From Leptidea sinapis (Eukaryota > Arthropoda > Insecta > Lepidoptera > Pieridae), in contig NC_066282.1 of the NCBI RefSeq assembly GCF_905404315.1, forward strand, positions 5,976,501 to 6,040,500: a stretch of DNA of 64,000 nucleotides, in the 5' to 3' direction. Within the stretch, counting starts at the first letter, position 1; the number at the start of each line of letters is the position of its first letter. The notes under the pieces are model-generated. The model saw nothing but the letters and a program-made list of their open reading frames with translations. It had not been told where the DNA came from and made no database searches. This document shows positions 23,476-35,805 of this stretch, in pieces. The translations under genes and the position numbers were made by a program.

Positions 23476-25087
23476 AACAAATCATTTCAATTATAATAAA
23501 ATATGTAAAATGATGCAACAAACATACTCAAACGTCAAATAGTCAATGCCTTACAAGACGAAGCCAAAAAAGTAAATGTAAATTAATACAAAACAAAAAT
23601 TATTGTGTACAGTAGCTGCATCATCCACATACACCGTAAACAAATAAAGGCATTTTGCGATCATTCTATAATCGATGATAAATAAAAAAAATTAAAACTA
23701 TTAAGAATCTGAAGCAGAGCGGAAGCGTAATAGGATCATCCCGCCACCACTAGTAGCGCTCATTCACGAGCATAACGCATGGGCCAGGCATCGCCTCCCT
23801 CGACTATATTTTAGGGAAGCGACATGGGACGACGAAGCAGTGACATTTAAGCGACCATGACGAAACCTATTACAAGAATTTAACCAAACAAAAAAAAAGA
23901 AGAATCGTAATCTACATAGCCAATACTCGTACTCACCAAATACCTCTACTTACAATTTGACAATTCTGCTTAGGTTTGTAATTAATATTCTATATAATTA
24001 TATTATGTGGATATACATATAATTATGGATTATCCCAAAATGACGTCTAATTCAATATTTTTTTTGTATTTTTATTTATTATAAGTTGTTGTTATGTAGA
24101 CAATAGTAATTACTCACTCTGTCAAAATTTCAGCTGTGTTACCGTTGCGGCTTATGAAATAAATATCGCTGACAGACAGTCGGACGGACTGCTGAGACTT
24201 ACTAACAGCATCCCATTTGGATAGAACCCCAATAATAGTTGTATTTTCATGATCTAGACACAAATACTGCTATCATTAAATCGTAGAAGTTTAAGTGCTT
24301 TTGTTAATTAACTTTATATCCGAAGCTTAAAGTGAGCTAAAAGTTTAATCCTAACCGCAAGAGTTCTAGAAGATAATAGTTAAAGTTCGACCATCGGCTG
24401 AACTTTTGAGTTTTACATTGAGGACTTTTAAAAGTGTTGTGTATTTAAGTGGATGTCATGTATTGAATGAAGGAAATTTATATATTGAATATTGACACAC
24501 TTTTTACTTTGAATATTTTTTTTAATTTGCACCCACCAAAACATAGTATACAATGGTAAAATTATTATAATAATGAGCTTTTGTTTTGCTAGCACTATTC
24601 CTAACATGGAAATATTTAAATTAATACAATTAATATCAGAATTTCTTATCCATGAATTCCTTAACAATATAAAAATTATAAGCACTTAACTATTTAGCTT
24701 ATTCTTAAATAATCTAGAATTTAAATTTTTAATGCTACTCGGTCACTTTTTATAAACAAGAACACAATTACGTCATACACAACTTTTATTATATTTATCT
24801 ACACCCATGCTTTAAATCCTCTATTAAAGATTCTGGAACAGTTAGCTTATTGCCAACATTAAAACACCCAATGTCCTAATAACCATTACATCATCCAAAC
24901 GAGTGTTGTAATGTTGTATTGAATTTCATAACAACACTCCTTTGTTTCGTTTTTTTCGATCTCTTCATGCACAAAGATTTTCAACAAACAGCCACATTAT
25001 TATTGCTCGATGCGTGGTATCTGTACGAATTTCAAAACAATGACATCTTCGTTTACGCGCGTTCCACACTACCAGGACGTTGCGCAC
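23476..25087. other. Noncoding stretch
   Basis: No gene. 24,128-24,235 is a dispersed repeat (listed). A GC-richer block at 23,715-23,880 is unassigned. The 85-residue minus frame at 24428-24685 is AT-driven. Confidence 0.4.
24128..24235 (+). repeat. GGACGGACAG-type dispersed repeat
   Basis: tttcagctgtgttaccgttg, gacagacagtcggacggact and the final catcccatttggatagaacc block align with the copies at 9.1, 16.6 and 63.8 kb. Confidence 0.5.
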
Positions 25088-25215
25088 CGTATAAAAAAGT
25101 AGGTTATTTGAATCCCCGCCATTTTTCTTCTATGTTTATATTGTTTTATTTTCAAAAAATGAGCGATTCAAGTTTCGATAGCACACCGCCAGATATTTTA
25201 AACGCTGCAAAATAA
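25088..25215 (+). pseudogene. N-terminal fragment resembling a tyrosine-recombinase-like element protein
   Basis: A TATA-like gtataaaaaag at 25,088 is followed by ATG at 25159 (context caaaaaATGagc) and a 18-residue frame, MSDSSFDSTPPDILNAAK, before a stop at 25213-25215. The STPPDILNAAK-type opening reminds me of repeated insect genes whose products continue into a Crypton/DIRS-like tyrosine recombinase fold (…LLPEKS…). That continuation is not visible here. This is recall from memory, so the assignment is tentative. The 98-residue frame that contains it starts upstream by chance. Confidence 0.3.
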
Positions 25216-25430
25216 CATAATATTCAAGTGAATTTTAATAATTGCACTATACAAAATGTAAAATACTACTGAAATAATTCATTATTTTATTAATACTTAG
25301 TTTATTTGTACATAATCTTTAATGGATGATATTAGGTTACTGGTAGGACTGGCTGTTTTAATTTTAGGAGGAAGCTAACTGTTTCAGAATCTCTTAGAGG
25401 ATTCATATTCTGGGTGTAGATAAGGTCTTG
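25216..25430. other. AT-rich noncoding stretch
   Basis: No supported feature. Confidence 0.35.
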
Positions 25431-25548
25431 TATGCAACTGTTGATAATTAGGTATTAAAACACTCATGTGATACTATTATCGGCTCGCCTCGTGTGATAA
25501 ACCCACATTCGTGTTTTAATACCCCTTATTACACAACAGTTGCATAAA
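25431..25548. mobile_element. Foldback (MITE-like) element
   Basis: Imperfect inverted arms of about 40-45 bp: tatgcaactgttgataatta then ggtattaaaacactcatgtg at the left, and cacattcgtgttttaatacc then acacaacagttgcata at the right, around a loop of about 30 bases. It is noncoding. The flanks (cttg / aata) do not give a clear target duplication. Confidence 0.65.
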
Positions 25549-28500
25549 TAACTATTTATAATTTTGGGAACATCATGTAGAACGACTCTTTGTGGATCAG
25601 CTCGGTTCCACTGACTTAGATCATTAGCTGATCTAAACAAAAACAATACAACACTAGGTTTACGTTATTTCAAACTATTGATGAGTAAAGAAGGATGAGG
25701 AGTGAAATGATATATGAAGGAGTAAAAGAAAAAGGAGTAAAAGAAAATAATCAATGGTTCATATTATATTATACAGGTTGAATTTTTCATCGAGGAATTG
25801 AAACCGTGGATTTTGAAGATATATATAACAGCCAGTATTGTACCATTGATTGACATTGACACTAGATGTTAGAAGTGGTTTATTAAAATTCAACATTTTT
25901 CTTAACAACATACATTACTTCTTAGAATTCGACCCATTGTATGATTCCCGTTCTGACACTTATTGTAGAATAGGTATTGAATTTTATTATTGAGAATATT
26001 ATTTCTTTTACCTATAAAATAGCTATTATAAAATTGTGTCTATTGTTCATATCAAAAAGGGCTTAGACCTGTCATTGTACCGTCTTTAGGATGAAATACT
26101 TCATTGTACGAAACATTTTATATTAATTGAATTCCGATTAAGTACTTCAAAGCTTTTAGAACCATTTCATATTCTGACGAATATATTCGTATTAATATAT
26201 TGTAGTAAAAATCACCAACCTAGTAAGAAAGTGGTATTACTAGCTTGGTGGGATTGAGCGGGAGCTGTATATTATGTCGGTCTTGTAATTTTGCATGTAA
26301 ATAACATACAACCGAATTTTATTTAATTTGGACCGGATTTTAACGAAACATATAATCAAGAATGAGTTTTTATTATAATATTAGTAATACAAATTATATT
26401 TATATTAAATAAATGCTTATTGGGAAATTAACTTTGATGTCGCTCTTTCAAATCTCAACAATTTGTTATTTTAAAGCGATAACCCCCTCTCTTCTGGAAA
26501 CATTTTATAAAAATTAAATTTGTAATTTTGGTTATAGCTGCAGTGGTTGTAAAGTAGATCCTGTAGATGGAGCAACAACCTGAAAGTTGAACAAGACATT
26601 CCCGCATCGTTCAATTTTTTGCTTACAATTTTAAAAAAAGTTAAAAAAAAAAAACTAAAAGATATGCTTTGGTTGAAAATAATGGTTAAAATTAAAAATT
26701 AACATAAATTCCTGCCTTATTATGAAAAAATTATATAGATAAACAAAAAAATATTTTGCACACTGAAAAAAAAATAATTGTACCAAATTAATGTATTGTC
26801 ATTAGTCCTCGATAAATCTACGAAGTTTAAATAAAATCCAGCCGTTTAAAGTGGGTCAAAATCGCGCCCAAATCAGTCGGTTATAAAGAAACATACATAA
26901 AGGTGAAGCTAATAAAAAGCGTGTAAAAAAAGAAGTTTTCATATCGAACTTCATAAAAATAGAAATGTCGTCTGTCGGCGCGTCTGAAAATATTGTATAT
27001 AGACATATAATTTGCTTTCCCGTTTCTCTTTTGTCCGCGGTATTCAACAAATTCACACCAGTCTTATTCCAACGTGTAGAGTGTAGACAATAAAATAGTT
27101 CCGGTTCAACTTTAATTTGTTTGCTTTATGCAAGGACAATGAGATTCTCGTTCTGAATTTCCGCATCTTGTGTTTTAGATTACGGGACTCTGGAACTATT
27201 TTTGAATAAAATCGCTTAAAGTGTTTGATAGTGATATTCAAAATAGAGTAGAAGTAATAAATAATGGGTTTATACGTCTTGTTATTGATAAAAATACTTT
27301 GGGTTTTTCAATTAGATATATTTATAGAGCAAATAATTTTGTGCAATAAATGAATGGTAATAAAACCTAGAGTGCGATGACAGTTCTTTTTTGAGGAAGA
27401 GCTTAGAAAGTCTGATAAGATAACAACTAGGAGAGAAAGAAAGCCAATCATAGAATGATATTTTAACAAAGGATTGAGTAGCCCAAGAGCTATAAATGGT
27501 TCTAGCTATGAATAATATAAAGATTATTTTCCGATCAAGATCTGTTCAGTCGGAGGTTTTTTTACATTTTTAATCAAAAATCACTTTCATATTAAAAAGG
27601 GAAAGTTTGTATGTTTATTTATTGTGTTCATATTTGTTACTTCTTTGCGTTCTGAAGGGATTTAGATTTAATAAGTTAAGGTTACCTTTAATGAGAGAAA
27701 CTAATACTAAAATATAATATTTTTATTCACATAAAATAATTACTTAGATAAACTGGTAAATTAAATGTTGGGTTTCGAAACTTAAATAAAATTTGTCTTT
27801 TAGACTTAGATATCTTTTTGGTATATGTAGTGTAAGCAGACATCAAAATATATTTGTATGACAGGTTCTGTCAAATTTTAACTATGGTTAAATCCAAAAA
27901 ACTTTACATAAAAATACACAATTTTTTTTATACTTTTTAGTGCATATTATATCTATTGTTTTCTAAAAGTGTTTTTGATCTCGTTTGTTTTATTGTTTTT
28001 TTGTTATTTTTTTTTATTTTTAGATTTTTAGTGAATCTGAACTACACTTACTAATAATTTGTCTAAATTTGTGTAGATCTACTAAATTTTGAAATGCAGC
28101 AATAGACGGAAGCGCATTACAATATTATTACAGACTGTTAGAAGTTCTTTCACAGATCGCACCCTTACTGTAAGTCGTTAAGGAGTTTCATTGATCATCA
28201 TATTTTACTACGACAATTACTTGACCATAACGACGTTACGGTAGGTGACTCAAATATCGGATAGCATAAAAAAGATTCGGCCTATTATCGTTGATCCTAA
28301 CAATTGAAGAGTTCGGTTACTTTGTCACAGATCCCACAAGCTGACCCTAACCAAACTATCACCAAACTACCTTTGAAGTATTATATCCTTTCCAATAAAA
28401 AACGAATTATCGAAATCGTAAATTTGTTGCACACATATTTATAGCAAATTTAAGACTTTTATGGTTTTCGCATGGTTGCCATTGCTAGATCTGGACCAAA

Positions 28501-29454
28501 TTGCAATGGAGAACCCCGGGAAGGAAAACACGGGAAGCACCAGCTTTCAATTAAAAAATTCAAATAAAAGAAGAATTATCAAATTCTATTCACCCAGTCG
28601 AAAGTTCTGAGGTAACAAACATAAAAAAAACATAACGACGAATTGAGAGCCTTATCCTTTTTTGAAGTCGGTTAAAAAGAGCGACTCTATTGTTTCCATT
28701 TCTGACTGTATCCTTTCATCTGTCCTATTCTGACGAGCGGTTCTTGTCTGGGGACTTGATAAATAATTGTATCATATTTAATGAAAAAATATTCGTTTTT
28801 ATTAAATTACTTACGCTTTTTGCATATCAATCTAATACATATAAATAAAATAACCTTAAGGATGATTAGTCCTACCTTCTTTATTTTGAGTCGTTAATGT
28901 ATTATTTAAGCACTTTTTATAACACACTCAGGCTTGTTGATTGACACACAGTTGACACACGACTAAGGAGAAAAGTGCGCTTACATTGTCTTTAAGCACA
29001 CTTTTGCCTATCAGACTGCGAATGGCATGTTCATATATATAGAACGTCATTGTAGGAGGATAGCTTAAAGTGTGTCCACTGCACCAATTTTGAGTTCAAA
29101 ATCGAATGCTTAGGTTAGTATAGGTCGTGTTTTAAACGTCGCTAATTCACGATTTGATTAAAGAAGGAATGGATGAATTAAAATGAGGGTCACATATACC
29201 ATGAAAGAAATTGTATGAACAGGTTAACAAGTGGGTAAAGCCCGTAAAGCGGTAATCTCTGCTACATATCCTGATTAACTGTATTGTGTTGTAGTATCAT
29301 TGGAAGAGAGCTGTGATTGACTTTATTGTATTTTACTTTCATTGCTACCTATTGGTAGCCATACTTACAACATAGTTGTGGAGCAACTTTGAATAACACC
29401 ATTGTATTAGTGCCTAGTGATAATGTCTGTTTTATTAGTCCAATGAATTTCCTC
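25549..29454. other. AT-rich noncoding stretch
   Basis: No gene. 26,430-26,500 and 26,541-26,600 (the latter inverted) resemble parts of the 300 bp unit at 43.2 kb: gatgtcgctctttcaaatct, then the reverse complement of caggttgttgctccatctac. 28,637-28,673 is a short repeat (listed). Several small frames (60-66 residues) are not credible. Confidence 0.4.
28637..28673 (-). repeat. accgacttca-type short dispersed repeat
   Basis: The reverse complement reads aaccgacttcaaaaaaggat then aaggctctcaattcg. The same motif is at 6.7, 11.7, 20.0 and 45.1 kb. Confidence 0.6.
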
Positions 29455-29700
29455 TCGAAGTCAAAGTCAAATAGACTAGGCTTAAACTAAGCACTTTTGA
29501 ATCGTCACTACAAATATTTCTTTTAAATTACTGAATTTATCACAAAAAAAGTTGAGCTCGTGAGAAGAAACTCAACGGCCACTCGTTTCAATCAAATAGA
29601 GTATATTTTTACAATGGCTGTAATTTACATAACAGTTAGTTTATAATTACATAACAATTAGTTTATTAGATGCTGTATCCAATATATGAGTCGTGTTTAA
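29455..29700 (-). mobile_element. LINE 3'-tail-like repeat (second family)
   Basis: cgaagtcaaagtcaaatag at the left is followed by gcttaaactaagcacttttg, aatcgtcactacaaatattt, cttttaaattactgaattta and gagaagaaactcaacggcca. I recognise this order from a common lepidopteran repeat. The orientation is inferred from the (agtca)-like end. Confidence 0.5.
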
Positions 29701-30215
29701 ATAATATAAATTCTTTTATTAAAACTAATAGAGAATTTACTGTATTAATATAAATTATTGCGATAATTCGATGCATCTACCATCAACCATCAACTTTATC
29801 AACTTTTATTAGATGCATCAACCTTTAGAGCTTGGATTCATTGTTTGTATAAGGATGCTTCGTGAACATGATAGTCGTGATAACTGTTAAATGCAAAAAA
29901 TACAATGATATATTAACAAGTCGACCTGACATCACAAGCAGCAGCTGTTCACGAGTTGACATATGGACCAGCCATCGTTCCCTTCGCACATATTCAAGGG
30001 AAGGAGTCGATCCGGCGATCCGTCGCAAGCTACGACATTCAGTGAGTTTTTATTTTCAGTGAGTTTTTATAGACTCATGATTATTTATTTCAGTTCATTT
30101 AAGACTTCATATAATTAAATATATTTTAAGGTTTCAAACTTGAATAGTAGGTACTTAATTTACGCTATATATATGTATAAACTTTAGTATTTAAGTCTTT
30201 AAAATCATAGTATTA
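29701..30215. other. Noncoding with a small GC-richer island
   Basis: 29,918-30,045 is a GC-richer block open on both strands for about 66 residues (for example the run SSSCSRVDIWTSHRSLRTYS on plus) with no domain recognised. It ends in a tandem copy of cagtgagtttttat (30,040-30,069). Confidence 0.3.
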
Positions 30216-30533
30216 CTAGCTGAGCCAGCAAACGTTTTATTGCCGATATTTAAATCGCGATACAAAAGTATCTGTTGATTGTAGATGGGTGAAAATTTGA
30301 AATTGTATGTATTTTTTAATGCTGACTCATAATCAAACAAATTTAAAAAAAGTGTCAAAAAAATTAAAAAAAAAATTCGTGTGGACTAGCCTTAACATTT
30401 AGGGGGATGAAAAATAGATGTTGTCCGATTCTCAGACTACCCAATATGCACTCAAAATTTCATGAGAATCGGTCAAGCCGTTTCAGAGGAGTTCAAAGTT
30501 TAACACCATGCCACGAGAATGTTATATATTAGA
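30216..30533 (-). mobile_element. Non-autonomous Helitron
   Basis: On the minus strand the element begins TCTAATATATAAC and ends with gccggctcagCTAG-type sequence (exactly, tgctggctcagctag), followed by T. The insertion is between A (5' flank) and T (3' flank), as expected for Helitrons, with no target duplication. Internal blocks such as ggcttgaccgattctcatga and catctatttttcatccccct are typical of a lepidopteran family that I recall. It has no coding capacity. Confidence 0.7.
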
Positions 30534-31882
30534 TGATCTAAAAAATTTGTAAAATAGGAGGGAACATAAAAGCAGTATTTTTTAACACAATCACTTTATG
30601 ACACTGATTGTACAAAAATATCTGTTAACTTTTATTATATCTAGTCACTGGTTATTATACACTGTCGACTAAACAATTTAATACCGAGCAAGACACTATA
30701 TACTCTTCCCCCCTCTCCTCTCCCGCCCCCTCCACTACTCGCCTCACTTCACACCGCTACACTAGCGGCACCGCTCCGATACCCGCTCCTCACTTCACTT
30801 TACTCGTTACATAATAATATTATTATCCTAGATTACTTCCTATAAAGCACTTATTTATTCAATCTTCTACTGATATAATCTATTTATTTTAAAATCGTGA
30901 AAATTACTCGCACTGTCATTGCACAATATACACTCAATAACAACACGGTTGTATTTTTATGCAATTTAATATTGTGTTGTGATAAAATCACGGGGTAAAC
31001 CCATTTTCGCAATGATAGATAAAATCTAAGAACTATCTGACGGAACATGTCTGTAATTTCTATTCAAATATTTGTGACCCATATTAAAGGACAAAATTTT
31101 TTCCTCAATACCAACCATAGATCCGGTTTTATAATGGATGAGATTGAAATTATTATGTTTTCTTCATTGTTAATATTTACACATATACGTATATATACGT
31201 TTTATATTATTTTTGTTATTGTCATTGTTTATTTTTGGTAACATTTTTTGTAAATCTATTTTTGTACAATATTTATTTTAATGCCACAATTAATTATATT
31301 TTGCTTTTAAAATAATATGTCAGTTCAGTTCCAAACGTCACACTATGGGGTCACTGAAAATCAGTGTTGTGCTCATAATGTATGGACACAACTATAACTG
31401 AGTGGACTTCAGTTTTGGAAGACCACTGCCACATTAAGTTTTGCTTTTATTTCTTTTGTATTCTTTTTTCTATTTTTTCTTTCTACTTTTTTGTATATTT
31501 TTTTTAAGTAAATTAAGTATTAGATTAAGCATATATTTTGTTCTCATTAACATTTTTGTGTAAATGTGTCAGTTTTTCTTCCAAAATAAATTCATTTTCA
31601 GTTTTCATTTCATTTCAAATAATTATAATTCAAATATTTAAAAGAGAACATTTTAATAATAATATAAAAACCTCCTTGGCTATTGAAGTGAACTGTTACG
31701 ATTTTTCCCATCAAAATTAGAAAATATAATTTTTTACCTATTTTTTTGGAATTATATCAAAAAGTACTATATTATAATAAGGAACACCCACGAAAGTAAA
31801 CCCAAATTGAACAATGCACAAATTTAAATACAGAAAAAAAAATCGAAGAAAATATGTGACCAGTGAACCAGTGATATAGTTT
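30534..31882. other. Noncoding; C-rich tract then AT-rich
   Basis: 30,690-30,800 is unusually C-rich on plus (tcttcccccctctcctctcc). The rest is AT-rich with no credible gene. The 5' UTR of the following LINE may start somewhere after 31,780. Confidence 0.35.
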
Positions 31883-32444
31883 ATGTTAACAAGGAGAAAT
31901 ACAAATCACGCACGCCCTCCATCGCAGCTCGTTTCACCAAATGACTCCGCGTCGTCTGAGGAGGTGTACGCCACCTCCCCGGAGAACAATGCGTCGAGTA
32001 GTGATGACGAGCTGCTGCCTCCAGCGCCACGCCGAGCACCTGCGCCGCGCCGAGGGAGGCCACCGCTGCCACGCCTAGGGTCAGTGGGACGCCCTGTCCT
32101 GATCCGGCACCCGCCATCGGTGCCGCATGAGATGGACAAATATTATCAACGAAAATTTCATGCGAACGTACTATGGGGCGACAGAAAGGGAAACAAACCT
32201 CACTGCGTATCGTTCCCGAATGCTTTCTCTGTTTCAGATCCTTGAACCAGGAATGACCGTTACGACACAACGACTGTCTGATCAAGTGCGGTTTATTAAA
32301 CGCAAAAACGTGTTGTATGATGCTACGCTTGATAGACTATTCTCTGAGGTGACTTTCTCTACACCTACCACTGATCAATCTCGACCACCTAACGATCAAG
32401 CGAACTCACAAAGGAATCTGATGTCACCTACAGATTGTAGTTGA
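31883..32444 (+). pseudogene. LINE N-terminal (gag-like) region
   Basis: The first frame (31883-32245) gives a low-complexity, Ser/Pro/Arg-rich leader. After about 32,127 the homologous reading moves to the +1 frame, which reads RWTNIINENFMRTYY then TERETNLTAYRSRML, a Myb/SANT-like start typical of this LINE type. The two frames overlap, so at least one indel separates them. The minus-strand frames across here are GC-driven shadows. Confidence 0.6.
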
Positions 32445-33125
32445 CATCAGATTGTAGTAGTCGAGACTGTAACTGTAAGTAGCTATAATAATGAGCAATT
32501 AAGGAGGGCTTTGGAAGATTCGATTCACGAGTTCAGACAAATACCAGCTTCTGGGAAACCGCAACTTCCCTTCCTTTCCTACGCATAATCGTTACTTATT
32601 GTAAGTTGTGGCTCTGGATCGTATACTTTATACTTACGAGTATTTACAATCTAGCCAAGACCTTGCTGATACACATTCGATCCTTTACTGTGCGGTCGTT
32701 GCAACATGCCGGGTCCCTCATGTCAGGTTTCCGGATTCTGATAGGGAGGCGTGTCCTGGTGAAACACCTCATTGGCAAAAAAGGATCGAACAACGTATCA
32801 ATGCTGCTAGAACCAAGATAGCAAACCAATCTGTTTTAGATCGGGTAATACCCGCCCAAGAGTCATGCGTTTTGTGACACAGGCTTTTGCTGGAAGAAAT
32901 ATAAAACCTAAAGATATGTACCTATGTCACGGAACGAATTGACTATCTAAAGCAGAAGGTTTCCGCGTGGGCGAATCGGATCCGCCGCTATAAAAAACGC
33001 GCAGATAGATATCATCAGAATCACACCTTCCAAAGTGACCAAAGAAAGGTATATAGAAGTTGGGAACACAACGCACCCGGTGGTACTGATATTCACCTGC
33101 CAAATATGGGTGAGATGTATTCATT

Positions 33126-34230
33126 TTGGAAAAATCCAACAATGAATGGATGAATACCGTTGAGCGCTCGTGTGAACAGTTGCAACCTATGGCGCCTGTT
33201 GTTATTAGCCCACTTGGTGTCACAAATGCAATTAGTTCAACCCTCAACAGGAAAAGCCCAGGGCCAGATGGATTACAAAATTTTTGGTTGAAATGGTTGC
33301 GGTCTTCACACGGGTGCTTAGCTAAACAATATCAGGAAGCCATTAAATCGGAATCCCTCCCTTCTTTTATCACTACAGGTATCACCTTGCTGCTACATAA
33401 ATCAGGTAGTACCATGGAACCTAGAAACTTTCGACTAATAACATGCTTACCCACAATCTATAAGCTCAATTCCAATTCAATCCATATTGACATCAAAATT
33501 AAATAATCATTTTTGTGAAAATAAAATTTTAGACCCTTCTCAAAATGGATGTAAGGTTGGGTCCCGCGGTACAAAGGAGCCCCTCCTCATTGACATGGCT
33601 GTAACCAACAGGTTCGTCGAAATAAGAAGAACCTCTCTGCCGCTTGGATTGATTATAAGTAGGCCTATGATTCGGTGCCTCATACGTGGTTGAGACGAGT
33701 ACTGGAACTGTACAAAGTTGATAATGTTCGATTTGCCTTTCTTGGCTCATGTATGAGGCAGTAGACAACAGCTCTATGTCTCCATGATGCGGCGGGGAAT
33801 CTTAACATTTCGGAACCTATAAAGATTGAGCGGGGTATTATCTATTAGGGTGATAGTCTAAGTCCTTTGTGGTTTTGCCTAGCTCTGAATCCCTTAGGTG
33901 TTCTACTAAGAAATACTAGGTTAGGGTTTCAGTTTCGTAAGCGAGGAGAAACAATTTCTCACCTCTTATATATGGATGATCTAAAGTTATATGCACGGAA
34001 TAAACAAAAAATTATTAAATGTCACGCAAACATTTAGTCATGACATAGGAATGGAATTCGGTGTGGATAAATGTGCGACCATACATGTACTCAGAGGCGG
34101 GGTTGTAAATAGCAAACATATACAACTCGCAGAGTCATTATTTCTCAAATCACTTAGTGCGACTGAACCTACAAATACCTTGGTATATCAGAATGTCTCG
34201 GATTTTTAGATAAGGACATTAAACAGCTGG
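33126..34230 (+). pseudogene. LINE reverse transcriptase core, frameshifted
   Basis: 33126-33506 encodes the fingers of the RT. 33487-33693 continues with LNNHFCENKILDPSQNGCKV. The palm then passes through TAG at 33,659-33,661 (DYK*AYDSVPHTWLRRVLEL) and another stop in GIIY*GDSLSPLWFCLALNP near 33,846. The YMDD box follows. At least three breaks separate the RT motifs. Confidence 0.75.
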
Positions 34231-34444
34231 TGACGGTACGTTTCTTTAGCCGTCTTACTAATGTTTTAAAAAGTCTCCTATCTGGTGGAAACAAGGTACG
34301 TGCTTTCAACAGCTGGGTAATGCCCCTATCAATAAACACTTTCGGCATACTAAAGTGGACTCAGACCGAGCTAGGGCGTCACCCTAGATAGAAAGGTCCG
34401 TAAACTACAGACGACATACCGGATGCACCCATCCACGCTCATCT

Positions 34445-35448
34445 TTGATGAGATTATACACCCCACGGAAATTTGGAGGCCGCGGGTTTCTAAGTGCCAA
34501 AAACCTGCATAATCGTGAGCTGTATAATCTCAGGGAATATTTCCTGCGTAAAGAATGGGCAGTGCATCGAGAAATTGTGGCAGTAGACAATGGACTTACT
34601 CCGCTCTCCTTATCCAAAGAGAATTGGCGAAAACCGGTGATACTCAGTACTCAACATCGCTTGAATGTATGGAGGGGAAAAGAGCTTCATGGACGATTTT
34701 ACCGGGCTCTTTACGGACCTGATGTAGACACGATTTCGTCTGTGACCTGGCTACGATTTGGTGACCTCTTTGGAGAAACTGAAGGATTTGCCTGTGCAAT
34801 TGCTGATGAAGTTATCAAGACAATAACTACCGAAAATACATCATGAAGGATGGCACAATAGACATATGCCAGGCGTGCCATCATCCTGGTGAGTCTATCA
34901 GACATATTATTTCCGGTTGTTCTCGTCTTGCCAATGGAGAGTATTTGCACATACACAACCAAGTAGCCAGGATTATCCATCAGCAACTTGCTCTTCGATA
35001 CAATCTTGTGCATTTTGAAGTCCCGTATTATAAGTATACTCCGGAGCCAGTTCTGGAAAACAGCCGTGCCAAGCTCTACTGGGACCGATCCATCATCACG
35101 GACTGAACTATCATTGCTAATAAGCCTGATATTGTGTTGGTAGATCGGTTAGAGCGTCGGGCATTTATTGTTGATATCACCATCCCGTGTGATGATAACC
35201 TTGTGAAAGCTGAAATAGACAAATTGTCAAAGTACCTAGATTTAGCACACGAGTTAACTGATATGTGGGATGTTGATTCAACAATAATTGTCCCAATAGT
35301 CGTTTCCGTATACGGTCTTATAGCAAAGAGCCTCAACCATCATCTCAAGAGGCTCTCACTTAATAACTGGATAAAGGGTCAGTTATAGAAAGCAGCTGTT
35401 TTGGGAAAGGCTCGCATCGTACGGAAGTTCCTCAGTCTGTCGCCCTAA
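34445..35448 (+). pseudogene. LINE C-terminal region with CCHC knuckle and restriction-like endonuclease
   Basis: 34445-34846 reads YTPRKFGGRGFLSAKNLHNR; 34843-35106 holds the CCHC knuckle; 35134-35388 holds the endonuclease. The KPDIVLV...VDIT sequence supplies the D and the D-x-T pattern expected of PD-(D/E)XK nucleases, with downstream lysines in KAEIDKLSKY. A TGA at 35,104-35,106 splits the domain. Confidence 0.7.
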
Positions 35449-35561
35449 CCACCGGCGTAATTGTCGTGAACCAACGCCGGCGGGACTCTTTTTTTATATT
35501 TATATTTGTAATATTGTTTTTTATAAATATGTTGTAGAAAATAAGACAAAATTGTAATAAA

Positions 35562-35805
35562 AAGAATAATAATAATATTGACACCCTTTTACACAAATCA
35601 TCTTGCCCCAAACTAGGCATACCATGCACTATGGGTACAAGACAACGAAATATTTAATACAATAATACAAAAATACATATAAACATCCATGACTCGTAAA
35701 CAAACATCCTTATTCATCATATGAATGATTGCACCTACCGGGATTCGAATCCGGGACCTCTAGCTTAGTAGTCAGGGTCACTAACCAGTCGGCTATGCGG
35801 TTGTC
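35562..35805 (-). mobile_element. tRNA-derived SINE, near complete
   Basis: In reverse orientation it starts with a tRNA-like head: gacaaccgcatagccgactg, gttagtgaccctgactacta and a B box ggattcgaatcc at 35,741-35,752. The body contains gttgtcttgtacccatagtg and gcctagtttggggcaagatg. It ends at an (att)n-type tail read on plus as aataataataatattg (35,565-35,580). This (att)n end directly abuts the tail of the LINE, so the SINE may have inserted into that LINE tail. A partial copy lies at 8,971. Confidence 0.75.

Larger units (their letters stand above)
31883..35560 (+). mobile_element. Broken LINE with restriction-like endonuclease (R2/R4 group)
   Basis: A single long element of about 3.7 kb, read in pieces. 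31883-32140 is a GC-rich, Ser/Pro/Arg-rich N-terminus. A shift near 32,127 leads to a Myb-like gag region with RWTNIINENFMRTYY at 32127-32444. A linker with PHWQKRIEQRINAARTKI lies at 32608-32877, followed by RRYKKRADRYHQNH-type basic sequence. The RT fingers show SPGPDGLQNFWLKWL (about 33,255-33,300) and GSRGTKEPLLID. The catalytic HLLYMDDLKLYAR box has YMDD at 33,969-33,980. Near 34,868-34,921 is a CX2CX8HX4C knuckle (CQACHHPGESIRHIISGC). The C-terminal PD-(D/E)XK-type region reads KPDIVLVDRLERRAFIVDIT at about 35,119-35,180. Many stops and frameshifts kill it. The C-terminal stop TAG at 35,386-35,388 replaces a probable CAG, because the family-like GKARIVRKFLSLSP continues to 35,448. The clade call is by motif order. 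Confidence 0.82.

Noticed and set aside
31906..32285. Minus-strand frames of 77 and 134 residues
   Set aside because: Shadows of the GC-rich, Ser/Pro/Arg-rich LINE N-terminus on the other strand.
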